Assembly (NCBI RefSeq): GCF_028372415.1
Contig: NC_092874.1
Coordinates: 241,096,069-241,160,068, forward strand
DNA: 64,000 bases
Source of the DNA: Notamacropus eugenii
Taxonomy: Eukaryota > Chordata > Mammalia > Diprotodontia > Macropodidae
Direction: 5' to 3'
The position numbers were made by a program, and so were the translations under genes. Positions 1 to 12,354 of this stretch are shown here, one piece after another. The notes below the pieces were generated by a model that did no database searches, was not told the DNA's origin, and saw only the letters and a list, made by a program, of their open reading frames with translations. Each line of letters starts with the position of its first letter. Within the stretch, counting starts at the first letter, position 1.

Positions 1-44
1 TGTTGTGGTTAGTGGATTTAGAGCGGTAAGACTAACCATCTTAT

Positions 45-195
45 TTTACAGGTGAAGAAACGGGGAATCCAAAAAGGTGAGTGATTTTTGCTCAAGATCA
101 CACTGGGAGTAAAACCCATGAATTTGAATTCACGTCCTTATGATTCCAGAGCCAGTGCTGCTTCCTCTCTACCACACTGCTTCCTGATAGGGGAT
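45..195 (-). repeat. MIR-type SINE fragment
   Basis: It reads as the complement of the MIR middle part: the order 'ttacaggtgaagaaac', 'gctcaagatcaca', 'ccagagccagtgctgc' matches reversed MIR. Confidence 0.65.
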
Positions 196-354
196 GGGGA
201 GTAGGGGGCTGAGAAGCGGTTAGAATAACATCCAAGACCAATCTGGTCTTGATTTCCTAATTCCTTTCGGTAGTAACCACTGGCTAGCTAGCAGGTGTAC
301 TTATAGGTTTCAGATGTTAATAGGATTAAGATTTAGACCCTGAAGGAACCTTTG

Positions 355-505
355 AGGTCTAGTCCAAGTTTCTCATTTGAGGAAACTAACTTCCAAAGAA
401 GTTAAGTGACTTGTCCAGAGTTAATACAAGTAGTAGATGGCAGAATCAGGATTCAAATCCAGATACCCTAACTAAATCCAAAACTCTTCCTTCTGCATCA
501 TGTTG
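355..505 (-). repeat. MIR/THER-type SINE fragment
   Basis: A second antisense MIR-like copy: 'gaggaaactaacttcc', 'ttaagtgacttgtccaga', 'gattcaaatccagatacc' in the reversed MIR order. It is heavily diverged. Confidence 0.65.
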
Positions 506-2734
506 CCCATAACTGAGATGCCTGAAAGGCGCTTTTGAAGACATTAATATACAGACAAAATTGCTGGTTGTAATTGAGTCCTTCAAACATGACCCCTACC
601 ATCTCAAAAGGATTTGAAGAACATTGTAGTAGAAACCAATGCAAAATAAGGAGGAGATTTGCTGAAGGGGACAAAGGAAAACCAATCCACTCCCAGTTCT
701 AATATTGGCACAGAGAGGGATGGTCGGAGACACGGCTTGTCAGGAAATCTAAGGAACTCTAAATGCATGCCATAGCTGGCAAGGGAATAACTTCCTAGAA
801 GCAGAAATGAAGAAAGTTTTGATTTGTATCCAAGATCTGGAAAAGTTTGTGTAGCTCATGAATGTCAGTGGAATTAAGAAATGTATAGGGATCATTTTAC
901 CTTAGGCCATAAAAAGGACCTCCACAGTTTAGCATTTAATTAATGCTCTTTTAATTCTCCAATTCTGTTGTAAGTTTTGCTTTCCTAATAAGATTGCTGT
1001 AATAAGATTTCTAACAAGATTGCTCTAATATGAACTTCTTAAAGGGAGGGATCTTGTCTTCCTTCCACCTCCCAATTCCTTTTCCCTTTTGCCACCACAA
1101 CCTAGTTAACTAAATTAACCTAATTCAATAAATGTTGGTTTCAGAAGCTGAAAACAAATGACTAACTTTAAGTCTCTGTTAAAGATATTGTATATCTTAT
1201 GGTTACTGGTGGGGATCCAGCTCTTCAAATCTGACTTTAATGATGCCAAAGGAATATGGAGGACACTGTAGAAGAAACTTCTGCAAAAGAAAAAAAAGGA
1301 AAAAATTCTTTGTTCTTATCAGAAACTAGCAAAGTTCTAAGGAGAGAGCTAGGGTAGCAAATGGGAAATGTCTGAAGTACTGCTTCCTGAAAAGGCTGTA
1401 TTACCATTGAGGAATGAGGTGCCACCTGCTGGTGAAACTTTTCAAGGCCAAAATTATTTTTTCATCCAGTCGTGAGTACTGACATCTTGATGACTCCTGG
1501 TTATTTGTAACTTCATACTTTAGGAGGAGAGGAGTGAAAAGGATCATGGTATGGTGATTTCATCTGAAATTGAAAATAGATCTCATATAAGCCATATAAA
1601 AACCAGCAGTTTAGCAAATATGAAGGACCAAGAGACCTTTTTTTTTAAGCCATGTGTTTCTTCCCTGGAACAACTTATAGCTGATTTTATGACTTTCAGG
1701 TAAGAAAATGCTTTTATTGTTTTAAACACTTGAATATATATACGTGTGTGTGTGTGTGTATTTCCCCAGAACAGGGGGCAGTAGCCTCCTACATAGATAT
1801 CTGAAGCAATCCTTCAAGATGCTCCACTCCCAGGTGACTACTGTGAGTTTCCCCCAGAGTTTCCTATGTAAAAAAGGAATGAAATGGCACAATTTTGGCC
1901 ACAGAGGCATATTATCGGTGACTTTTGTTTTTGCTTCTTTGGTTAAGAGCCATGTGTGAGGTTCCAGACCTTACATCAAAAGTTGACCTGATTGTAAGCC
2001 TAAGAGCTTCCAAAATAAAGCTAAATGAGGATTTTTAAAAGATTTGGTATCTATGGCAACATATCATTTAATTTTTAACTTTGCTATACAATAAGAAGGT
2101 ATTTGTGGTTTCCACGAATCATTCTATCCAAACATATCTTCTAAATTGTTGCAAAAGTGGCAACAAGATGTGGGTTTCATTTTTGCTAGGTGGGTTTTGT
2201 ATGACGGATCAGTTATATTCATCCACAAAATATGAAAATGTTCCTTTTTTCCTAAGTCCAGTTAAGCATGCAAGTCAGGAAGTTGGTCCAGGGGCCATCA
2301 TGAACTGCTGAGTGTGGTAATCCTTGCACCTGGCACTTGTTTCTTCCATTCTTGGGCAATGACAAATTTGTTCGTTGGTTTTTGTCCTAGTCTTGTAATT
2401 TTATACTGCAGGTTCAAGGTGCTCAATACAAATGAATAATATTTTTGCTTTCCTATTTTTAATGGCATTTTTAGTGGAAATATCTTCGGGTTTCAAAACA
2501 AAAAAGTTAGAAAACCATTGACCTAATAATATATTTGTGTTCAACCCCTGACACACATGACAGATGTTTAATTCAGCATTAACATTTGTTGCATACCTAT
2601 TCAATTCAGCAAACATTTCTTAATGGCTTTAGACTTCATAACTCATAATTGTCAAGGAAACCAATGATTTCTTTATTGCTAAATCCAATGGCCTTTTCTC
2701 GGTTCTCATCCTTCATGATTTCTCTCCCCGTTGG
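506..2734. other. Intergenic DNA without recognised genes
   Basis: A+T-rich sequence with a short (TG)n run near 1745-1760 and no exon-like or strongly repeat-like block that I recognise. Frames here are short and start and stop without coding character. Confidence 0.6.
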
Positions 2735-3955
2735 GCACTGTTAACCATTCCTCTTTCCTCCCTTCTCTTCCATACTACTGTCATATGATTTTCCTTCTAC
2801 CTAATTTGACAATTTCTCAGCCTCCTTTGCTGGATTTTCTATCTTCAAGCTGTAGGTGTCCTCCAAGGCTTTATCCTATGCCCTTTTCTCTATACCTTTT
2901 CTTGGTGATCCCATCAAGCTCCCATGGATAAAGTATCATTTCTGTACAGATGGCTCCCAAATCTATACATCCAGCCCAAATTTCTCTTCTTAGTTCCAAA
3001 TCTTGCCTAAATCTTGCCTTACCAATTACACGTTTGTCATATCCACTTGGATTTCTATCAGCATTTAATCTCATTATCTTCTAATCTTCTATTTCCTCAT
3101 CTGTAAACTGAGGAGATTGAATTCATTGGTATCACAGATCCCTTCCAGACCTAAATCTATGATCTTATGATTCTACTGAAGTCCCTATTTCTGTTGAAGG
3201 CACCACAATCTTATCAGTCACTCAAATTTGTAACCTCAGAGTCATCTCTCTTTTGGCTTTCTTACACCTCCAGTTATTTCCTATTCAATCTAAGATTAAA
3301 TATGAGCTCCCGTTTAGCTCTTAAGGCACTATACAACCAGGTACCAACCTAGTTCAACTCCATCTTATCTCTTGCAATACTGCAATGATATTTTGGTTGG
3401 TCTTCCTGTTTTCAGCACTTCCCCCTTTCCAATTCATCCTCATACATACCAAAATCATCTCTTTAAAGCACAATTCTGATCATATCACTCTCCTATTCAA
3501 TAATCTCCATTGTTTCTAGGATCAAATACAGTTCCTGAGGGTGGAAATTAAGACTCTTCACAACCTTACACCGGCCGACTTTATCAGGTTTAATTAACAT
3601 CACACCATTCACACACTATATTCTGGTCCAGCTGACCAACTTACAAGTTTCCTAGGCTCAGTATTTGCTTTCCCCCTTCCATGTCTTTGCCTGGTCTGAC
3701 CTGTAGGCCTACTTGAATGCCTCCTAGAATCTCTCAAAGCTCATTTCAGAAGGTACCCTACACAAAGCTTTTCCTGGTCTCCCTTGTTAACATTCTCTCT
3801 GTCTTCAGGTTTTCTTGTATTAAAGTATCTATAGAAGTAGGATATAAGTTCCTTGATGGCACAGATGGTTTCATTTTTGTAACCTTAGCACCTGGCACAC
3901 AGTAGGCACTTAATAAGTGCCTGATATATTGAATGTTTATTTGAACATTTAATAA
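2735..3955 (+). repeat. L2 LINE 3' portion, interrupted by a SINE tail
   Basis: This follows the order of the L2 ORF2 end and 3' UTR. It has 'gctcccatggataaa', 'gatggctcccaaatctata' and 'ccacttggatttctatcag', then the 'cacaatcttatcagtcactc' and 'ttcaggttttcttg' parts. It finishes with the L2 terminus 'cctggcacacagtaggca' and 'cttaataagtgc'. A THER1-like tail (3081-3176) sits inside it. No intact reverse transcriptase frame remains. Confidence 0.8.
3081..3176 (+). repeat. THER1/MIR-type SINE 3' tail nested in L2
   Basis: 'ttcctcatctgtaaactgag' followed by 'cccttccagacctaaatc' and 'tatgatcttatgattc' is the characteristic 3' half of THER1-type core SINEs. Confidence 0.7.
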
Positions 3956-4147
3956 TAATATTAATAATGGCTGATGTGTTTTTCATGTTTTAAGATCTGC
4001 AAGTGCTTTGCATATATAACTTCTCATTTGTATCTCATTTATTTACTGTCAGCAGAACACTGGGCCAAATGATTAGAGAAATGCAAAATTTAGGTAAAAC
4101 ATGGTCCCTACTTTTATGAATGTTATAGTCTGGGGGAGAAATTAGTT

Positions 4148-4215
4148 ATATATATATATGTACATATATATGTACATATATACATATACATACATATACG
4201 CATGTGTGTGTATTT
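4148..4215. repeat. TA/CA-rich microsatellite
   Basis: An impure run of tatata, tacata and gtgtgt units with no associated gene. Confidence 0.8.
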
Positions 4216-4454
4216 CAGATACACATCATATCCACTAAGTTCATTTGAAAAATACAAAACAAAATGTTATGTGAAGTCCAAAGCAGAAGATCAATTGCTA
4301 TTGACAAGAGGAATGCAGTGACAAGACTGGCCAACAAAGACTAGGTCCTTAGTAGAGAATTCTTCACCTGGGTTCTCTTAACTTAGAACTTTCAATATTT
4401 TGATTACTGCATTTCAATATAATTGGTTTCTTTTGTAATCAAATGTTATTTTTT

Positions 4455-5495
4455 GTATTCACAAACATTATTCTGTCAAGGGCACCACCATCCTCCCAGC
4501 TTCCCAAATTTGCAGACTTATAAGTTATCCATGCTTTCTCACTCACATAACCAGTTGGTTGCTTGGGGCAGCTGGGTAGTACAGTGCTTAGAGGACTGGA
4601 TTTGGAGTCAGAAAGGCAGCCGTTAGACACTTATTAGCTAAGTGGCCTTCGGCAAGTTGAATCGTCCTCCCCAAAGGTTGTCTTGCCTGGCACGTAGTAG
4701 GTTTATTGATTAAAGTGAGGATAAATTGAGAAAATACTTGTCAAGTGCTTTGGAAACCTTAAAAGCATATGACAAATGCTTGGTGGTAATATTGCTGTAT
4801 CGTATTTCTCCGTCTACAACATCTCTCTCATTTGTCCCCTTCTCAGTACTCTCATAGGCACCACCCAAGTTCAAGCCTTTCTCACCTCTTGCCTGGACTA
4901 TTATAATAGCCTCCTAACTGGTCTCCCTGCCTCAAGTATCCCCCTCCACTGTGGCATCTGGATTGATCTTCCTTAAGTACAATTCTGTCCTTGTCATTCC
5001 CCTACTCAATAAATTCCCATGCCTTCCTATTACCTCCAGGATCAAATAGAAATTCCTCTATTTGACTTTTAAAGCCCTTTGCAACCTGCTCCCTATCCTA
5101 CCTTTCCAAACTGACTACATATTGTTCCCCTTCTAGCACTCTATGATCTAGATAAACTGATCTTCCCACCAGAGTGCAAACTCCCTTTGTACTGAGCATC
5201 CCTCTTCCCAAAAATGCATTTCTCCTTCCCCTCCACCTCATAGAATCTTGTACTTCCTTCAAAACCCAGCTGAATTGCTACCTTCTCCATGAAGACTTTT
5301 CTGATACACCCAGATGCTAGTGCCTTTTCTACCAAAACCACCCTGTATTTTATTCTGTACGTGCATCTGTCTCCCCTAATAGAACGTAAGAGCAGAACAT
5401 GCTTTTTTTTTTTTTTTGGTTTTATATCCCCAGACACTAGCATATTGTTTGACATAAAAGAAACAATTCTCATTGATGGGTTGATTGGTTCACTG
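4455..5495 (+). repeat. L2 LINE 3' portion with a SINE nested in it
   Basis: The L2 order is clear: 'caccaccatcctcccag', then after the SINE 'tacaacatctctctcatt', 'cctggactattataatagcc', 'tcctaactggtctccctgcc', 'aagcccttt', 'catgaagacttttctgat' and the end at about 5490. The encoded remnant SCLDYYNSLLTGLPAS matches the L2 ORF2 C-terminal motif LDYCNSLLTGLPAS. Confidence 0.85.
4566..4796 (+). repeat. tRNA-derived marsupial-type SINE inside L2
   Basis: It begins 'ggggcagctgggtagtacag', contains 'ggatttggagtcag' and 'ggcaagttg', and ends with a 'gataaattgag' / 'caaatgcttggt' tail. The L2 sequence is continuous on either side of it. Confidence 0.75.
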
Positions 5496-5499
5496 ATCA

Positions 5500-7160
5500 G
5501 TGTATAAAAAAGATGAAGTGGGCAGGTATGATAACCTATGATCAGTGGGCATTGTAGGCAATTATATCTTGTCTTCTGAGCAGAGCCTGTACAAATGGGG
5601 TTAGTCTTTAGTTAATGGGCCTTCCCAGCCATATCACCATAGGAGTATGGAAAGATCAACTGGTAGAATATAAGTTGGAGATTGGGAGAGCAATGACCAT
5701 TTAGGAAAATTTCACTGTCACTGTAGCAATCTGGGGATGGCAGAAAGAGGTACAGCATTTGCCATGATACTATTGGGGAGGGGTGGGGCAGGGGAGATGA
5801 TAACACTGTTGTCTGTGAAGAAGATCTAGGTATGGGTACTGAAACATGGAACTGAAACAGTTACTCAATAAACTGGCTGCAGGTGGGGGGCAGGGGAGGG
5901 GGGGGAGGAAGGGAACTGGCACTAATAAAATTGTACCAGAAAGCTAGGCATCTAGTACTAAGGCCTTAAGGGACCTTAAGCCCCCCCTGAGCTAAAGGCA
6001 ATCTCCTAAAATCCACTGTCACTTGAATGTAAGAGGCTTCTGAACACTGGTAGCCAGGAGACCCCCTAAAGGTCTCTGTCACTCTTATTTCCAAGGAGGA
6101 TTTCTGGAGGATATTCTTCTGAGGGAAAGGCACAATTTCATGGGCATGGATATCTATATGAATCTTTTGGGCAATCTCTATGCCAGTGATTGTGGAAATT
6201 CTTGGAGTAACCTGAGTCATACTATGTACGATATTGGGTCTGAGGTAGGGAGATAATTCCTTATTGATGGAGATGAAGGAAAATAGAGTATTTCTCCATA
6301 TTCCCTTTCTAATAACCCTGTGAGGCTGGTGAAGACAGATGAAAGCTGGTGGCTTGAAGTGAATTACAGGGAGATGAGTAAAGTTGGCATGCTATAGCTG
6401 TTCCTTTCCTTATCAATACAGTGAATCAGGTAGCTCAGCCCCTTGGTGAGGTGGTATGGAGTTGTCTACAACAATTCCTATAGCTGAGATTAATCAGGAA
6501 CAGTTCACTTTCCCCTGGGAAGGAGTGCAACATACCTCACTGTCCTTCCCCAGGACTTTCTAAAGTATCCTTTGTACTGCTAAATCTGGTTTGCCTCTCA
6601 GACCTGAAAAAGGGTCTACTTCCTGAGAGCTTTGATGTAAACCACTACAATGTCATGTCAACATAGTGATAACATGACTAGATGAAGCCACAGAGGCAGA
6701 AGTTCATATGAGGGACAAGGGATAGGAATTCACCCAATGAAACCCACATCAGTCCCCCTTAGTCACGTTTTTGCGAATACAGTAAGTAGGGAGATTCTAA
6801 AAACAATTCAGAACAAGCTACCAACATGCTTCTCCACAATCTAAAAGAGAAGTCAAGAGGTTTATTAGACTCTCTGGTTTTAGAAAGTTCACATATCCCA
6901 GCTGGGAATCCTGATAGCCCCCATTTACTGAGATACCTTCAAATATGTATCTTTCCAGGGAGATCCAGAACAGATTAAAATTCTGGAAGACTAATGGGAG
7001 CTATCGAGCAGTCCAGCCCAGGCCCACATGATTCCATGAAGCCCATATATTTGGAGGTCTCTTCCATAAAGATTAGACTGAGTGCCACCTTTGGTAGCCA
7101 GCTAGGGTTAGACAGACCAAATGAGTCTGAAGCCTTTGGAGAGATGTAAGCTTCCTAAAG
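5500..7160. other. Intergenic stretch, nothing recognised
   Basis: Moderately G+C-balanced unique-looking sequence with a G-rich patch at 5885-5910. It has no splice-bounded exon, RNA gene or repeat that I can name. The 84-codon frame on the minus strand near 6220-5966 has no recognisable motif. Confidence 0.55.
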
Positions 7161-7164
7161 TGGC

Positions 7165-7480
7165 CATTTGGGTTTTTTTTTTTAATTTTATTCTGAACTT
7201 AAAAAATAAAACAAGTATTTTCACAACAAAATGGAATAGAAAAACAAAGGATTACATCTGAAATTACAGAACTATTGTGTACAACTTGCTATTCCTTTAA
7301 AGAATACAACAAAGTTATCAGGTAACTTTTTTTCTCCTCCTCCTCTCCTTCCTCCTCTCACCTTTCCACCACCCCTTCCCTGCCCCAATTTAGAGATAAC
7401 TACCATTTCACACAAATGGTATGTGTGTATAATACACACAAGTCAGTTCTTTCTCTGGATTCAAATAGCATTGCCATTTG
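7165..7480 (-). repeat. L1-type LINE 3' end
   Basis: Read on the minus strand it has a 'ccagagaaagaactga' block, a 'ggtagttatctctaa' block, a polypurine stretch and an A-rich end. The same layout occurs at 17100-17370. It carries no ORF. Confidence 0.55.
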
Positions 7481-8600
7481 CTTTTTTTTTGTTTTTTGTC
7501 ATTTGCTTTTGAAAAGCAATGGCTTGCCTGTGTTGCAACACCATACTGTCACTCTTCATCCAGGGATGTCCATTGAGTTAGGTCATACACCAAGAGTTTC
7601 ATTAACAAGATAGATCATGGGAGGCTTTCATTGTTAAAAAAAGAAAAGGTGTATTCAAGATAGAATTCAGCTGGGTATCTCAGGTACTAATGCCCATAAC
7701 AAAAAGGTTGTTAGGCTGTCAGAGACTGAGGCCTCTGCTCCTATCCCTGATACCTTCTCTGTTAGCCCAATGGGTCCTTGCCTATGAGTACTTGGTGATG
7801 CCATGTTATTTTGGGCATGGGAACATCATTCCCTAACTAAGAATGATACAGCTATCTCTGCCCAACTGGACTCCATGCCAGTCAGAGAATCCTTTTATAC
7901 ATCATGACCTTTGACTTGCTCGAAAATGGTAAATTGACCCTAAACATAAGGCAGAAGTTTGTCTTAATCATTTTGCCCCTAATAGCTGGGATTAAGTGTG
8001 CTACCTCTCAGAAACCATGTCCAACATAAAATGATGCCAGCCTAGAAAGGAGAAAGACCCTCTACTCCAGTCTTAGATCCAGTCTCCAGGAAGACTTACT
8101 CAGAATGGATAGACTGCTTTGGGTAATAGCTCTAATTGATCCACTTGAGGTCTTTATCCCCAGGGCATAACACAGGCCTTGAGTTCCTGGCCCCTTCAGA
8201 GGGTTTCATGTACCCTGTTCAAATTCCCTGGATTGGCAGGTCTCCTTTTTCCTGATATAGTTTGGAAACTCACTCCCCAAAAGGACTTTAGAGACCTAGG
8301 GGTGATATTGTTAGGAGGTGCTTTTACTTTCCAAAGACATGGTGGGGACATAAAACTGACTCTGTATAACTACAGTGAATAAGTGTTTACCTGGAACAAA
8401 GAGGATTCCCTAGGTGACTCGAGGCAATCTTGAGTTTCTGTATAAAGGTGAGAAAGAGTTCTTGCCTAGTCCTCATGGAAGAAACAGGAAGCCCCTCAAC
8501 AGAAGCCTGTAAGGGAGCAGAGATTTGGTATTATTCCCTACCTTCAAGGAGTTTGCATGGTAATAGAAACCTTATATACAGAAATTGGTTCATACAAGAT
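7481..8600. other. Intergenic stretch, nothing recognised
   Basis: I see no gene or named repeat. A weak 67-codon plus-strand frame (8179-8382) has no family motif that I recognise; it might be decayed transposable-element coding sequence, but that is only a guess. Confidence 0.5.
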
Positions 8601-8601
8601 A

Positions 8602-8899
8602 CATGTTGCTGTCCTTCATTCTCAAAGAAAACTATGACATCAGGGAGGTGATGCCATGACATACAAGTGAATCAGATTCAAGTGAAGGAGGTTGTGCAGA
8701 GTCATCAGTTTCACTTTCTCCTCCAGAGCTATCAGGGTCTAATGACAAGATATAGATCAGGATGACTGGTCCTGGATATCAGGAGATGGTCCTAGATACA
8801 GCGAGAGATCTCCGTCTCTTTTTTTTTTTTTGAGACCTTACCTTTTAAAGCTAAGATCTTTAATAAGTCTCAGTTTGACTGAGGCAACACCCATTCAGT
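8602..8899 (-). repeat. Headless marsupial-type SINE (tail family), copy 1
   Basis: On the minus strand it begins 'ctgaatgggtgttgcctcag', passes 'agctctggaggagaaagtg' and ends 'ttctttgagaatgaagga'. The same order is found at 14994-15245 and 63175-63436. An A run sits in the middle rather than only at the end. Confidence 0.75.
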
Positions 8900-9297
8900 G
8901 TTTAAGACTAGGTAAGAAATGAGGCAGAGAATGTCTCTTTTACCTAGCCAAAAGAAAAAGTCAGTCTGGGAAGGAAAGACCCTCAGGGTTTCTGGCCAAA
9001 ACAGAAACAATTGCTCTTTACATTCACTTGAGCCTCAAGGATGCACTGACTGATCAGAATTCCATGTAACTACAAACACTAATTACCCCCATCAGGTAAA
9101 TTTCTTTATGCCCCACCTCAGCTAACAAAGGTAACTCACAAGGTCACATAGTGTAATTAACCTCATGTGAGCCGATTAGGAAACAGTCGTTCTCTAATCA
9201 TCAACTGCTGAGATTTGAACTGAAGTCCTCCTGGCTCCTAGACGCTAATGTTCCCTCAGTGCCACATTAACTCCCAATTTACATTTGCTCTGAGACA

Positions 9298-9617
9298 GGG
9301 GCAGCCAACTGGTGCAGTGGATAGAGCACCAGTGCAGGAGTCAGGAGGACCTGAGTTCAAGTCTCACCTCAGACCCTTGACACTCACTAGCTGTGTGACC
9401 TTGGGCAAGTCATTTAACCCCAATTGCCTCATTCTGGGTCATCTCCAGTCATCCTGCTGAATTTCTGGTCACTGGATTCAGATGGTTCTGGAGGAGAAGT
9501 GAGGCTGGTGACCTGCATAGCCCTCCGTCACTCAAAAAAAAAAAAAAGTCAAGTGCAAGTTATGTCATTATTTCTCTGATGGCATGGTCTTCTTCGGCAA
9601 AGAAGGACGAACACACA
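9298..9617 (+). repeat. tRNA-headed SINE with target-site duplication
   Basis: It has the head 'ggtgcagtggatagagcacc', the CORE-like 'gtgaccttgggcaagtcatt', and the tail 'ggttctggaggagaagtgag' through 'ggcatggtcttcttcggc'. It is flanked by ctctgagaca (9288-9297) and ctctgagcca (9618-9627), a 10-bp duplication with one mismatch. It closely resembles the copy at 46201. Confidence 0.88.
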
Positions 9618-9714
9618 CTCTGAGCCAAGTGGAGTCCAAACAAATGACAAAGTGGGGTTTAGCCTGAGACATGTTGTTGACTAATCAATGAGAGCCTGAG
9701 TGATTTGGGTTTAA

Positions 9715-10735
9715 GACATGGTCCTTAAGAAAAAAATCCAGCCCTTAAACCCCAATATATCTTTTGAGATTTCAGCAATTAAAATTGGCATTCCTTTGGG
9801 CAGAGCACTTGCAGGTAAGGGTATGATATCTATATACATTCCCACCTTGCGCAAGGAGCCTTTCCTGATCCCCTTTAATGCTAGTGCCTTCCCTCTGTTG
9901 ATTATCTCCAATTTATCCTCTCTGTATCTTGTTCTTACGTAGTTGTTTGTTCACATCGTTACCTCGCCTATTGGAATGTAGAGATTGCTTGTTGACTGAC
10001 AGCTAGCTATCTTTGATTTATGAGTAAGGTCATAGATTAATAATAGTTTTCCTTAAACTCATATCTGTCCATCTGACACTCCTACTCCATCAGCTCCAGT
10101 TATTTCCTATTGACTCTAGGATTAAATATGAGCTCCCATTTAGCTCTTAAGGCGCTATACAACCAGGTGCCAACCTATTTTTATTTTTATTTCATTGGAC
10201 ATGATGCCTCCTCCTGAACTCTGCAATACAACTAAACTGGTCTTTTCTCTTCCTCATGCATGGAGGCTCCATTTCCCATCTTTGTGGCCTTACATTGGTC
10301 ATTCTCCATACCTGGAATGTAGTGCCTTCTCACTTCACATCCCCTTCTTTCCTTAAGAGAAAGTTCATGCACTAGCTCCTACATGGAGCCCTTACTGATT
10401 TCCCTACCACTAATGTCCTCCCTCCCAAACTACCTTGTATTTAACTACTTGGCATTTATTTGTATTTATTAACTTTATGTTTATAAACTTTAGATATATT
10501 ATGTATATATACATACATATATATACTTTATACTTTTATATATATTAAATATATAGGTATGTGTGTGCATATGTATGTATATACACACATACATTTTATC
10601 ATGGTCTTATCTATTAGAATGTAAGGTTCTTTCAAGTAGGAATATTTTTTCATTTTTTGTATTTGTAACCCCTGTACCTAGCACAGTATCTGGCACATAG
10701 TAGATACTTAATAAATTTCTTAATTGACTGAATAT
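9715..10735 (+). repeat. L2-type LINE 3' ends (two adjoining pieces)
   Basis: The first piece (to about 10010) has 'ggagcctttcctgatccc' and 'tccctctgttgattatctcc'. The second (10060-10735) has 'gattaaatatgagctccc', 'ctacatggagcccttact' and the terminus 'ctggcacatagtagatactt'. About 75 bp at 10097-10174 are nearly the same as 3271-3350. An AT-rich microsatellite (10496-10590) is embedded in it. Confidence 0.8.
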
Positions 10736-12350
10736 AAGCAAAATTGCAAGAATAATGTTTAACCCATGTAAACAAAAATAAAACTAGCTTTCCAAACAGT
10801 TGAGCATCGGCTTTTGTTACAGTTACAGTTATCCCTTCCATGTTGCAACTTCCTCCATCATGGTTTCAGTATATTACAGGTTGGGGTTAGAAATTAAATA
10901 AGAATTTTGGGGGAGTTTTGAGAAGGTCAGCAGATATCAGAGAAAGAGTATTTTTATTTAACATTGACCTCCATATGGCCTATGATCAAATATTTAACCT
11001 AAATTTTACAGTAAGGTATTGTAAACACTTCATAAAAGAAAGAAGAAATTCAGACGTCTTCTCTGGTATGAAGGGAGGGCCAAGAATTTTATTTGGATTT
11101 TCCAGATCACAGGGCACTGTGATCCCTGACCCTCATGATGTGGAAGGGATAACTGTATTCATTAACTCACTAAATGAAGTCTTTTTTGACTTCTGCTTGG
11201 TCTTATTTTTTCCTTTAAAATGTATTGCTATATATTTTTATGGTATTAAATGTTTTCTGTTTGGGGTTTTGTTTTGTTTTGTTTTTTGGTTGGTTGGTTA
11301 AGTGGGAGAGCTTCATCTCCCATCTCTTCAGCTAAAGTCAGATTATGTCTGTGTAAAATTAGCTGAAATCTGAAGGAGGTAGGTTGGTACCTAAATTGAA
11401 AAACATCATTGATCTCTACAATGATCATTTGATGAAAAATCAGTTTGTTTACAAGATAGAGTTCATTAAGTTCCAGTTTTAAAGATAATTTTGTAGCAGG
11501 AGCCATCCCATAGAACATGCAACAAATTTCCCTTGCTGCTTCTGACCCATCCAAATGCTGTCACACAAGTAGTTTCTCAGAAGCAGGAAAGGCAACTTCA
11601 CAGAGGTTCCTTAGCAAAGTCTTCTTTTTACTTTCACTGTAATAAGGCAATGGTGAACTGGAGGTTGTGATGAGGTATTCAAGTCATAATTTAGTGGAGG
11701 ATGCTGCTAAACACAGATTCTTAATAAATGCATTTTGATTTTCACTGAATTTTTTCTCAACTTCTTGGGCAACTGGACAACTTTCCTGACTCTAGATCTT
11801 CTCAGTGTTATTTGGCATTATCTAGTATTATGAATTTCTGAACTCCACAGATGATTGTATCGCTCAGGTGTGAAGGATCACTAGTGTTAGGTAAAGTAAA
11901 AAAAATTCATTTGATATAGGGTAATGGGAGAAAGCAATCCCAAAAAACAGCAAACAAGTGAAATAGGGCTAGTGGTTCAAGAGAATTCCAAGAAAAGTAC
12001 TAAACCAAACCAAAAGAACCAAAAGGGAATGTATATGTAAAGAGAAATAATTAGATGGGGAAAGCAAAACAACCAAACAAGAAACCCAAAACACTTCAAA
12101 GAATGAAGGCTAAACAAGCACAGGAAGATCATATAAAAAGAAATAAGAACATAGTAGAGTATTTGGAGAGAAAAGTCTTGGAGAAGAATGATTGAGGCAC
12201 TTCCTATTTGGTGATCATAGAAGGATATGACTGTGGGGGGGAGGGGTGGGGTAGATTTAGATATTTTAAAATGAAGCTCTCATGTCAAGAGTGTTATACT
12301 TGGGAAAGAGATCCCTGAGAACCAGGAAATCCTTTCTATGACATTTACTA
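10736..12350. other. Intergenic stretch, nothing recognised
   Basis: A+T-rich sequence. The 127-codon frame at 10918-11301 is the longest here, but it has no recognisable motif and runs into a simple 'gttttgttttg' tract, so I do not call it a gene. Confidence 0.5.
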
Positions 12351-12354
12351 TTAT

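Noticed and set aside
9298..9370. Possible tRNA gene
   Set aside because: The tRNA-like A and B box region belongs to a SINE head. No cloverleaf with an anticodon stem can be folded, and the element continues into a SINE tail with a target duplication.
10918..11301. 127-codon plus-strand frame as a novel gene
   Set aside because: No motif, no promoter or splice context, and it ends in a gttttgtttt simple repeat.
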